Shown here: positions 32,543 through 42,662 of the stretch, in pieces
How positions within the stretch are numbered: position 1 is the stretch's first letter
Layout: every line of letters begins with the position of its first letter
Assembly (NCBI GenBank): GCA_902651635.1
Contig: CACRSC010000054.1
Location: 158,158-222,157 of the forward strand
DNA: 64,000 nt
Source of the DNA: Mastigamoeba balamuthi
Taxonomy: Eukaryota; Evosea; Mastigamoebida; Mastigamoebidae
Reading direction: 5' to 3'
Notes under the pieces: model-generated
Databases searched by the model: none
What the model saw: only the letters and a program-made list of their open reading frames with translations
Told to the model about the DNA's origin: nothing
Program-made: the position numbers and the translations under genes

Positions 32543-33671
32543 ATGAGGGTGTTTGTGACGGGAGCCACCGGGTACATCGGGAGCGAGGTCGTCAGGGAGC
32601 TCGTGGCGCGGGGCCACGAGGTCACGGCGCTCGTGCGCGGCGACGCCTCGCGGGCGCCGCAGGGCTCCACGGGCCTCGTGGGCTCGCTCGACCGCTTCGC
32701 CGAGTGGCTGCCCGCGGCGGCCCAGCACGACGCCATCGTCCACTGCGCGCTCGACGTGGCCTCCCTCGTGAAAAACGGCTCGGACATTGCAACGCGTCAG
32801 GGTGCGAACCCCGTCAGACCCGCTCTCTGATCAGAAGCGCTGACTCGCGGGGGGGCGCAGAGAGCGACATGATCCTCGGCGTGGCTGAGGCAGCCAAGAA
32901 GCAGGGGCGCACAAAGGCGATGGTCATCACCATGTCCGTGACCGCTGTTGTTGGGCAGCCCGGTGCGTGTGGCCCGTGCTCTCCGCCAGTTGCCTCCGCA
33001 GACGCTGAGCTCTCGGCCGCGCAGGGACCCCCGACGAGTACTCGCCGACCGACAGGATCCCGCAGTGGGCGCGCTCGAGGTTCGACATCGAGACCAAGTT
33101 CCTCGCAGAGTCCTCGCAGTCGTTCCGGGCAGTCAGCGTGCGCCCTGGCTGGGTCTACGGCGGCCGCGGAGGCGTCCTGAAGCTCGTCAGCGGCGCGGGG
33201 GTCCCGTTCGTTGTCAACGACGGGTCCGCGGAGCTGTCGCTCGTCTCGGTGCGCGACCTCGCGAGGCTCTACGCCTTCGTCGTCGAGGACGTCAGGTGCT
33301 TCGGCGCCTTCCACGCCGTCAGCGAGGGCAACTACGCCACGTGGCGCGAGGTCGCCGAGAGGATCAGCCGCGCCAAGGGCGCCAACGGCGACGTCACGGG
33401 TAAGCGACCCCAAGCCAGAGAGAGCCCCCTTCTGAGCTCCCTTGCTGCAGGCATCCCCTACGAGGAGGCGCACCAGAAGATGAGCTACGTTGCCGACCTC
33501 CTGGTACCTCAGCCTCCGCCGTGGTAGCACTGAGCCTGACAAAAAACGCTGTACACACAGGCAACGCCCCTGCGCGCAGCGAGCACGAGGCCGCAGGAGC
33601 TGGGGTTCCAGTACCACGACCCGCGCCTGATGGACGCCTTCGACAGGTTCTGGGGCGAGCTGAGCGCGTGA
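32543..33671 (+). CDS. atypical SDR / NAD-dependent epimerase-like, copy B
   Basis: Same five-block structure as copy A with introns at the same places: exon 1 32543 to about 32801, exon 2 from about 32862, exon 3 from about 33027 to 33400, exon 4 about 33451-33503, exon 5 about 33562-33671. VTGATGYIGSEVV, VMGxxxTAVVGQP-like and WVYGGRGGVLKL blocks are present, and DRFWGELSA ends the protein. Here the final conserved segment is split by an extra short intron relative to copy A. Tandem with A, so a local duplication. Confidence 0.8.
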
Positions 33672-33887
33672 CGTCCCCCACCTGCCAGGCAGAACGAATG
33701 CACAGCTGCACAGACCCCCCTCTGTCCATACAGTAAGAAAGCAATGCAAACATGGCTGTGTGCACAAAGCAAGAGGCAGCGAGCGGCTGGCCGGTCCTTG
33801 TCCCTGTGTGGGTGGTTCCACAAGCGTGGGGTTTGAGGGAGAAGAGGAGGAAGTGTCTGGGACTGTATGGAACAGGGTGGGCTCTGC

Positions 33888-34528
33888 TCAGAGCGCGAAC
33901 ATGAGGATGGCGAGGGCGATGATGACGAGGAAGAGGGCGCAGATGGTCCAGATCATGCCGCTGTTGGCCGCCTTCTCGGTGATGCGCCTCGCGTGCTCCG
34001 TCGCCGCCTTGGTCCTCAGCGACGCCCTGTCCACCTTCCCGTCGATCTGCCCCCCACGCAAAGCAAGGAAGGAGGTCAGGGCACACCTCTCCCTCTCCCT
34101 CTCTCTCCCCCCCAGGGGGCGGGGCACCTCGTCGAGGAGGGGCGCCTGCTCGTCGAGCACGTTGCCGATGTTGAGGGCGATCTCCTTCTGCCGCGACACG
34201 CTCCTGCCCAGCTCGTCCAGCATGCCCTCCTGGTCTACGGGGAGGCGGGGGGTCGTCGTCATCCTCTGCGGCGCGAGAGGGGGGAGGAGGGCGCACGGTC
34301 GATCTGCTGGTGCTGGAGGTCGAGGATGCCGCGGTTGTTCTGCGACGCGGTGGCGGGGCCCTCCGAGGGGGCGGAGCCCCACACGCCGCCGCCTGCGCCT
34401 CCGGGGCCAGAGAACAGGCCGAGTGCGTCCCTGCGCGCGAGGGAGAGAGAGAGGGGTTAAGGACGGGGCGGGTGGCGAGGACGGGGAGACGGTGAGGGCT
34501 GGCGGTGCCTGTCGGTCGCGCGGCTCAT
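33888..34528 (-). CDS. Qc-type SNARE (syntaxin-8/SYP5-like), tail-anchored
   Basis: Four exons join in phase from the ATG at 34526-34528 to the TGA at 33888-33890, giving a short protein of about 130 residues. The SNARE motif runs from LDLQHQQIDHQEGMLDELG through SVSRQKEIALNIGNVLDEQ to LLDEIDGKVDRAS. The glutamine in NVLDEQ sits at the ionic zero layer, defining a Q-SNARE, and the sequence best resembles the Qc group. A C-terminal helix (MIWTICALFLVIIALAIL) is the membrane anchor. It has no N-terminal regulatory domain, only a Gly/Pro-rich leader. Likely acts in endosomal or late secretory fusion. Confidence 0.85.
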
Positions 34529-34733
34529 GGGGTCGGGGTGGTGAAGATATGGCTAGATTTCCGGAAAAATCGAATGGTGGGTTTCCGGAAACAGGTGAAA
34601 CAACAAAAAGGATACTTACGAGAACAGGCGGAACAAATACCCGGACCCTTGCGCACAGCTCTGTCCAGGCAATTGAATGAGCTTGAACATTCCCCGTTCA
34701 GAGCACAATATTGTTGCTCGTATGTTTGTAAAT

Positions 34734-34806
34734 GCGACCTTGGCGCAGCTGGTAGCGCGTTAGACTGAAGATCTAAAGGTCGCTGGTTCAATCCCGGCAG
34801 GTCGCA
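34734..34806 (+). tRNA. tRNA-Phe (GAA anticodon)
   Basis: Plus strand, 73 nt. Acceptor stem GCGACCT pairs with AGGTCGC, followed by discriminator A. The anticodon stem TTAGA/TCTAA encloses CTGAAGA, giving GAA. A-box and GGTTCAATCC B-box are normal. No intron. Confidence 0.95.
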
Positions 34807-34809
34807 CTT

Positions 34810-35061
34810 TTTATAATACTCCGCCCTTTCGAGATTTTCTGCCCAGATTTTACCCATCAGCGCGCGCCGTGTTGTCTGTGTTGGGGCTACCCTCCGCGGC
34901 GATGTCTGGCAACAAGGACTTCCCTGTTCACTGCCTTGCCGTTGTCGGCAAGAACGTATGCCTGCCGTTCGCCCCCCCGTCCCCCTGGTGCGCTCACGTG
35001 CCCACCGTGTCGCTCCGTCTCGGCCGCAGAACAACCCCATCTACCTGCGGGCGTTCCGCGA
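34810..35061 (+). repeat. 252-bp exact-looking duplication, copy 1 (assembly artefact)
   Basis: Bases 34810-35061 are repeated at 35063-35314 with only about one difference, and the two are joined by a single N at 35062. It contains the promoter and first exon of TRAPPC2L up to GTTCCGCGA of exon 2. The N marks a forced join between contig ends. Confidence 0.9.
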
Positions 35062-35154
35062 NTTTATAATTCTCCGCCCTTTCGAGATTTTCTGCCCAGA
35101 TTTTACCCATCAGCGCGCGCCGTGTTGTCTGTGTTGGGGCTACCCTCCGCGGCG

Positions 35155-35732
35155 ATGTCTGGCAACAAGGACTTCCCTGTTCACTGCCTTGCCGTTGTCG
35201 GCAAGAACGTATGCCTGCCGTTCGCCCCCCCGTCCCCCTGGTGCGCTCACGTGCCCACCGTGTCGCTCCGTCTCGGCCGCAGAACAACCCCATCTACCTG
35301 CGGGCGTTCCGCGACAGCGACGACAAGCTGCGGCACCACTACACCGTCCACGCGTCCCTCGACGTCGTCGAGGAGCGCGTATCGTCGGGCGGCCGCGCGG
35401 ACCCCTACCTGGGCCTGCTGTTCCCCACGGACGACAGCAGGGTCTTCGGCTACCTCACGGCCACCAAGGTCAAGTTCATCCTCGTCACCGACGAGTCTTT
35501 CGAGCTGCGCGAGGGCCACCTCAAGAAGGCGAGCGCTTCCCACCGCTTCGGCCCGCGGTTCTCAACGCTTTCGCACCCCAAAACCCGACGACAGTTCTTC
35601 AAGAGGATCCACACGGCCTACGCGGACGCGGTGTGCAACCCGTTCCACGTCATGGACGGGAAGATCGAGTCGAGGAGGTTCGACCAGGAGGTCGAGGCCG
35701 CGGTCTCGGACATCGCCGTCGCCAAGCCCTGA
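35155..35732 (+). CDS. TRAPPC2L: TRAPPC2L, TRAPP tethering complex subunit
   Basis: Exon 1 (35155-35208) ends in GKN and exon 2 begins at 35283 NNPIYLRAF. HYTVHASLDVVEERV, YLGLLFPTDDSRVFGYLT and KVKFILVTDES are the conserved core of TRAPPC2L, a longin-fold subunit of TRAPP that acts in ER-Golgi traffic. A 66-nt segment at about 35532-35597 starts GCGAGCG and ends CAG. Homologs lack the 22 residues it would add, so it is probably a GC-AG intron that happens to stay in frame. FFKRIHTAYADAVCNPFH continues the family alignment after it. An identical first exon appears upstream because of the assembly duplication. Confidence 0.85.
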
Positions 35733-36093
35733 CTGAGAGATATTTTTCCTCTTCTCCCACACGTCACGCCTCAGTGGAATCTCTTTTGTGTTGTTTTTCC
35801 GGTGTCTGCGTGGGCGCTTGCCCGTTTGTGCTGTCGTCCGATGCGCCGCCAAGGGAGTGGACGTCCGGCCAGGCTTCCCGCGCTTGCCCACGGGTGCAAA
35901 TGCAATGCCGCTTTGGGAACGCTGGTTTGGTATGCTGGGATTGGCCAAGATACGCATATCTCGACGCGGGCAAAAATATTGAATAAGCGTGTGCGTTGTG
36001 CACTTTGCCGGTTTTTAAAACCCACTCCCGCAGAGCGCGCCGCGCGTCGTCTGAGACCCACGAGCCGCGACCGACCGGCCGCCCGCACCCTCG
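35733..36093. other. intergenic region upstream of the pseudokinase-RhoGAP gene
   Basis: About 360 bp, T-rich then GC-rich. No gene recognised. Confidence 0.5.
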
Positions 36094-39000
36094 ATGGCCG
36101 ACAGCCCCGAGGACCGCCCGCCGATCGCCCCCTTCCGCCGCGCAGAGGTCCCCTCCACGCTGGCGCTCAGCGAGGCCTCCGCCACCGCCGCCGCCGCGCG
36201 CAGGAACCGCGGCCGCGGCGCGGGCGGCCCGGGGCTCACGGCGGCCACGCTCGCCAACCTCCCGCACGAGGCCGAGGGCCCGGCCACCCCGGCCACCCCC
36301 GTCAGCGCCGCCGCGCGCCACCGCCGCGTGCCCTCCGCGGGCTCGGAGCACTCGTACTGCTCGACAACGTGCGCCGCATATAAATATCTCCCCCCACCCG
36401 CCGCGCTCTCCGCACCTCTCTCCGCCTCCCCCGCAAATATCTCCGCAGAGAAGAGAAGACCTGACGCCCCACCGCGGGCTGCCGCAGCGATGACGTCAGG
36501 GAGGAGGTGCGCAAGTCGTCGGCGATGATCGGGCGGTGGAAGCGCGGGGCGATGATCGGGCAGGGGTACCAGGGGCGCACGTACGCCGCCGCGAGCGAGG
36601 ACCCCGCGGAGACGGCCGTGGCCAAGGAGCTGCGCATGCACCAGATCCCCTCCACCGTCGTCCGCAGGATCCCTGTGCGCCCCTCCCCTCTGTGCCGGGG
36701 CCGAGGGGGTGGGCTTATGCGTGAGCCCCTCCATTGCCGCTGCCCCACAACGGTGGTTGGCGGTTGGTGTGTGGGGGGTGAGCTCTGTGTGGGGTGGGGG
36801 GGCTGGCTGGGCTGGCTGGTGGGCCGATGGGCGCTGGATTGGCTGACCCGACGCGGCAGAAACTGACGCCGGTGCTCAAGTCGATGTCGCACCCCATGGT
36901 CGCCAAGTACCACGAGGTCCTGAACCGCGACAAGCGCCTCTACGTTTTCATCGGTAAAAAACTGACCTGTTTTCCCACGAAATTCGCACCCACTGCGATT
37001 TCAGTTTTTCCCCTGCGCAATCCATACCGGTTTTTCCACGTCAGCTGACGGGTTTGCCCCTCCCCGCAGAGATGCTGCAGGGCGGGTCGCTGGCGGATCT
37101 GATGCACTCGTCGGGCCCGCTGCCCGAGGCCATGGTCGCCTGCGCTGCCTCGCAGGTGCTCGAGGCGCTCGAGTTCCTGCACTCGCAGAAGCTGCTGCAC
37201 GGCGCCCTCCACGCGGGCAACGTCATGGTCGACGGCAACACGGGCGCCGTCAAGCTCACGGACCTCAACCTGCTCCAGCTCGCCGCCAGCCTGCCCTCGT
37301 CCTCGGGCCACAGGGGCTCGCAGAGGAACACCGCCATCAACGGCCTCCCCAACTGGCGTACGTCCCAGCGGCAGTATCTCAGCCCCCCCAGTATCTCTAT
37401 CTTTTCATCCCGCGTCCGTTGGTTTCCAGGATTCGCCTGCGGAGATTTCCGTGAATTATCTCGCGTGTGCACCTTTCTGGCCAGCCCAAACCCTTGCCAT
37501 CCGGGATGGGAGGGGAATTGGATGTGCTTCCCTCGCCCAGTGCTCAGGCGTTGAGAGGTTTTCTCACAGAATCTGGATTCGGCCTCCGAATATCTCAATT
37601 GACTCTATCCCGCGTATCCCGCGCCCTCTGCAGTGGCCCCTGAAATCGTGTCGATGCAGCCGGGCATCCTGGCGTCGTCGGACGTGTGGGCGCTGGGCTG
37701 CACGTGCGTGGAGCTGCTGCAGGGCCGCCCGCCGTGGTGGGACCAGCACCCCATCGACGTGCTGCACGAGATCCGCCACGGCCAGATGCCCTACCCCCCG
37801 GGCATCTCGGACGCCTGCCGCGACTTCCTCAACGCCTGCCTCACCAAGGACTACGCCCAGCGCCCCGACGCCACGACCCTGCGCCGGCACCCCTTCATCC
37901 TCAACGCCGCGAGAGACGCCAAGAACCCGCAGAGAACCGTCCAGGCGGCGCTCGCACAGCACTACAAGTCGGCGGTCGCCGCCAGGGAGCGCCAGCCCAA
38001 GCAGGCGCGGCCCTGGGTCCCGCCCGAGGCCGTGCAGATCGACTGCGCCGACGACGACGTCGAGGCGACGCTGCTGCTGACCGCCGACCCCCTGCGCGAG
38101 CTCCGCGAGGCCCTCGAGCGCATGCAGCCCACGTCGCCCGCAGCCAAGAGCCCCCGCGCGGCCCTCGGCCCGCCCCCTGCCCAGCAGCAGGCGCCCTCGG
38201 CCGTCTCGCCGGCGACGCTGGGGCAGTGCATCGCGGCGCAGGAGCGGGTCATCAGCGTGGCCATGCGGCTGCAGGGCAAGAGCAAGGCACTCAAGCGCGA
38301 GCTGCAGCGCGTCAGGCAGCGCGCCGTCTGCACAGAGTCCGCGCTCAAGAGCGCCTCGGACGAGGTCAACCACTTCAGCTCGCGCGTGCGCGTCATGGCC
38401 TCGAACATCGCCCGCCTGCAGGACCACTTCCTCTCTTGTGCGTCGGGGACGGCTCCCTGGGGCGGCACGGCCGGGTCTTTTACAGGCCGCGTCGGTTATG
38501 CTCCTCTTTCGTCTCGCTGGGGGGCGTTCCCAGGCCACCGCTCTCGAGGGGGGCCGGGCCAGAGGTGGTTTGCGTGCTTGTTTTTCAATTGATTTTACCG
38601 CGTTTTCCGGCACATTTTGCCGCTACACCCGGGCTTTGTCGTCGAGACTGAGCCCACCGGCGGGCGAGCAGCCAAGGAGGGGGGAGAGAAGCTGGCGACG
38701 GTGCTGTACGGGAAGCTGTCGAGCGACGCGCTGACGGGGGCGCTGGCGGGCGTGCTGGAGCACCTGCAGGGCACGCCGCCCAACCGACGCTGGCGGCAGG
38801 GCTGGTTCGTGCTCAAGGACAACTTCCTCTTCTACTTCAAGGCCTCCAAGTCGACGGGCGCGGCCACGACGACGATACAGGACATCATCTACCTGCCCAA
38901 CATGTGCGCCGAGCCCGTGCCCGAGGACCCGTACAAGAAGTCCAACTGCTTCCGCGTCTCTGGCCAGGTCTTCGCGGCCTCGTCGCCAGAGACGATGCGC

Positions 39001-40131
39001 GACTGGATCAACGCCATCAACACGAGCCTGCGCTGGTTCGAGAAGGAGGAGGAGGACGACGTCATCAAGGCCGCGCGGCGCGCGCTGGCCGTCGCCAAGC
39101 ACGCGGGGCCCAAGCCCAAGGACGTCGATAAGGGCGCCGCGCCCGACGCCACGTCCTCGGCCTCGGGGGGCGCAGCCGCAGCGGCGCCGGTGCACGTGAC
39201 GCGGTGGGCGTACGCGCCCGTGTTCGGCGTGCCGCTGCGGGACCTGACGGCGCGCGAGCCGTCGGTGGACATGGCCGCGCCGGCGATACTGGACCGGCTG
39301 ATCACGCACGTGATCGAGCACGGGTGCAACGAGGAGGGCATCTTCCGCGTGAGCGGCGGCGTGACGGACATCGAGGAGCTCAAGGACGAGATCGAGCACG
39401 TGGCGGCGGCCGACGTGGACCTGGCGAGGCACAGCGTGCACACGGTGGCCGGCGTGCTCAAGGCGTTCCTGCGCGCGCTGCCCGAGTCGCTGATGCCGCA
39501 GGACACGGCGCAGCTGCTGGCCGACACGCTCAACGGCGCGTCGCGCGTGCTCGACGCCGACACGGTCGAGCTGTTCCGGTGGGTGCTCTCGTCGATGGAC
39601 CAGCACGCGCGCGCCGTCGTGCAGCGCGTCTCGCTGCTGATCGTCCGCATCACCGCGTGCTCGGCGGTCAACAAGATGAACGTCGACAACCTGCTGACAT
39701 GCCTCGTGCCCAACCTCAAGGTGCCCCCGGTCATCTTCCTGCGCGCCGTCGAGAACTACACGGCCGTCTTCCCCGACGCCAACGTTCCGCTACCGCCCAC
39801 GCCGTGCGCCGCGGGCGCGGGGCCGTCGACACCGCTCCTCTCGCTGCAGGCGCCGCCGCGGTCGCTGGGGCACTCGCACGACAACTCGAGCTCCAACTCG
39901 AGCTCGGCGGGGTCGGCGCTCTGCGTGCCCAAGTCGCCGCGCGCGGGCTGCAGCTCGTCGTCGCCGCCGGTGCCAGCGCTGCTGGCGTCGTCGCAGCAGC
40001 CCGTCAGAAAGATGCGGGGGCGCACGGACACGGCCACCGACGGGGGCACCGGGTCCGCGGGGTCCGCGCTCTCGGCGCGGGTCGTCATCGACGTGTCGGA
40101 CGACCCCCCGGACGCGCCGAAGCAGCGCTGA
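36094..40131 (+). CDS. pseudokinase - coiled coil - PH - RhoGAP fusion protein
   Basis: Exons 36094-36368, 36488 to about 36674, about 36861-36953, about 37071-37355, about 37634-38437 and 38672-40131 all join in phase. After a low-complexity leader a STE/MAPKKK-like kinase domain begins (MIGQGYQGRTYAA, TAVAKELRM). Its catalytic loop reads HGALHAGNVMV, lacking the catalytic aspartate, and the metal loop is TDLNL; APEIV and DVWALGC are kept. It is therefore a predicted pseudokinase. A helical region follows, then a PH domain (RWRQGWFVLKDNFLFYF to MRDWINAIN) and a RhoGAP domain with the arginine finger in EEGIFRVSGG, plus AGVLKAFLRALPESLMP and MNVDNLLTCLVPNL. The tail is Ser/Pro-rich. The kinase-PH join is phase 1 to phase 1 (t|cc), so one gene is the simpler reading. 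Expected role: turning off Rho/Rac GTPases at membranes. Confidence 0.8.
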
Positions 40132-42330
40132 GTTGTTATCGTCGCCGCCGGGACACCGCTTGTCTTACCTGTTCTCTCTCACCCCCCTCTCGTCGTTCTT
40201 AATTTGTTTGCGCTGTCGTGCACATCTCTCGCCTGATACTCTCCTCACAGACACAATCACCCCAGAGACAGACATCATTACAGGCAAAATGTGTACTTGA
40301 TCACGTTAAGGCCTGGGTGGTGAGCGCGAGTACATTGTGTGGCGGCGCTTGTTTAGCGTGACTTAATTATCGATCAAAGCAATGACTGTTGCTTATCGGA
40401 GGTGCACTGCAGCCTGCATTCGGCCTTGGAGTTGGTGAGGTGTGCACTCTGGGTCCATGGGTACCTTGAAATGCAAGCACGAGGGCAACCCCATGTGCTT
40501 ACTCAGACATGCGTTGTAACAGTGTTTTGTATGCATGTCTCACGCCAGATGGCCATAGTGCACAGTGAAGATGGTTCGATACCCAAACTGCACACAAGAG
40601 TGTGACAGATGACTGGTGGTGATTGAGGATCTCAGTGTGGAGATTGTTATTGGAGTAAGCAATCGTCTGGACATTCCAGAATAGAGAGACTGTCTCATGA
40701 GCACCTTCTGAAGGGCTGTATGCATTCAGGCAATGAGAACAGTCCAGAGAGGGACCTCCCACACGTGTACCCGCACAAGACAAGTGATGCCCCAGCTTGC
40801 TTCGAAGCAATGGTCTTAGATCCCACCACTAGTGGCAACTTTGAGAATGGCCACGAGGTTAGTCACGCATCACAAACATGGCTCCCTGTGCTGCCGTGCT
40901 GCATATCAATCGACAGTGTGAAGTGTGTCATGAAACATGCCATAGCCCAGTGTGCTGAGCACGAAATCCATGTCCTCGGGGTCCTGTGAAGCCTGCAGTG
41001 TGTTCCACTGAGATTCCATGCCATAAACATCTGTGGCAATGCCAGTGCTGTAGTGGTGAATGAAAACAGCCACTGAAAAGGCCTGCAGATCACAGCTCAG
41101 CCCCAAGGATGTGTGGAACCCTGACATCATCTCAGCAGTGCTGACTGGGCTTCAGCAGATCACTTGCAGGGCATTGCTCCTGCCCATTCCCATCAGTCCA
41201 CGTCATGGGTTACCAAGAAGTACAGTAAGGCTCATGACAATGACATGGTTGAACTTGAGGTCCAGGTGAGTCAGTGCAGGGAGCCAAGTGTGAGTGGGTT
41301 CTTTGTTGACTTTGGCCTTGCGAGGTGCTCATCCAATGAAGGCAGGCCACCTTGCGGGCACATGCATATGCTTTGATCTATGTGCACCTCTGTGACCATG
41401 CTGACCCGGCAGCTGATTTGCAGTCTCTCTGTTTCGTTTTGCAGTGCCTTGCTGCCAGGGCACTTCTCTGGTACTTGCACGTCTTCCAGGTCTCAGGTGT
41501 GCATAGTTCTCTGAGTGGCTGTTTGCAAGATCTGCAGTGTCCTTCTTCCTGGTGATCTCCCCCTGTGACTACTCTGTGCATGTGAGGTTAGCACAACACA
41601 GTGCGATCTGAAGGGCTAGCCTGCCTCTCTGGATGAGTGCTACAATCTCATTGGCCATATTGTGTTCTCTATTACATACCTCATTCGCTGGCCATGGCAG
41701 ATACTATGTGCACTTCCTCAGTCACTGCCCCCTTGAGCAGCCTTTGGGGCAGACATCCCACTCTCAGTAATGAGCTTGATGAGCTCAGTGCATGAGGGAG
41801 GTCCCCGGTAAGAGCCACATGCCACAGCATGATATTAAGAAGGGGATATACCATACTAATCTTTTGCATGGCTACAGATAAGCAGGTGATCATCTCATTC
41901 GTGAACAGGACGGCTTGTGCAACCTGAAGAAACTGAAGCGCACCAAGCCACAGTTTCATAATTGGCCCAGGGCTTTTGTGCACGTGGACATGGTGATAAG
42001 GATGTCGTTAAGGTTATGGCAATGCCTCTGATGACATCTCTTGAATACCTCCACCTTGATGATCAACTGTGGACAAAGGAAGCTGGAGGACGCTGTCAGC
42101 TGTTTTCAGCAGTCGATCAGCTCGTTGGCCACTACACTCGCAGCCAGTACACGTGCTCCTGCCTTCATGTGCTCACTACATCACTTCACAAAGGGTGCAT
42201 CTTCTGTGAATCTTCTGGTAATATCAAGATTACACTCTCAAGAAATTGTCTTAACCAACCAGAATTTGAGAGCAGGGTGCCTTACAAAACCGGGCCAAAC
42301 CAATTGATATTTATTTCTTTCAGTTCATTG
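40132..42330. other. gene-poor, lower-GC island
   Basis: About 2.2 kb with little G/C bias and many stops in all frames. One plus-strand stretch at about 41230-41480 reads GFFVDFGLARCSS and, further on, DLQSLCFVL, faintly like the end of a fungal FunK1-type kinase domain; this may be a fossil gene but the evidence is weak. No RNA gene or clear repeat seen. Confidence 0.4.
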
Positions 42331-42595
42331 TTTTTGTCTTGATAAGGAACGTCTTGCCCTTGGGGATCATAATAACGCTGCACCCAGTGCCCTTGGATGT
42401 GTCAAGGGCCCTCTGGGTCACTGTGCTGTTGTTGTCAGTCCTGCAATCGTTGCAGGGCTTTAACTGTATGACGTTGAAGACCCTGTCATCCACCATTATG
42501 CTGATATACTTCCTCATAATCTCCCTGCTCTGCACTAGCAACAGCAGTGCCGCCCAGCACCACGAGGGTGGAAACAAAGGCACGTGAGTCGTTTC
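42331..42595 (-). pseudogene. decayed 5' fragment of a GH28 gene
   Basis: On the minus strand the fragment encodes the end of a signal peptide (WCWAALLLL) and a degraded version of the GH28 N-terminal region (QSREIMRKYIS, IPKGKTFLIK) matching copy 2 at 27120-27360. The rest of the gene is absent and many residues are changed. It sits just downstream of the inverted protease copy, as copy 2 sits downstream of the original. Confidence 0.8.
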
Positions 42596-42662
42596 GACCA
42601 GTGTTGCTAAACAGGTGACCGGTGGTGGGCAGCGAGGGCAGAGGGGTGGAAGGGGTGGCCTC

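Noticed and set aside
34902-34955. Second TRAPPC2L first exon
   Set aside because: Identical copy created by the assembly duplication around the N at 35062.
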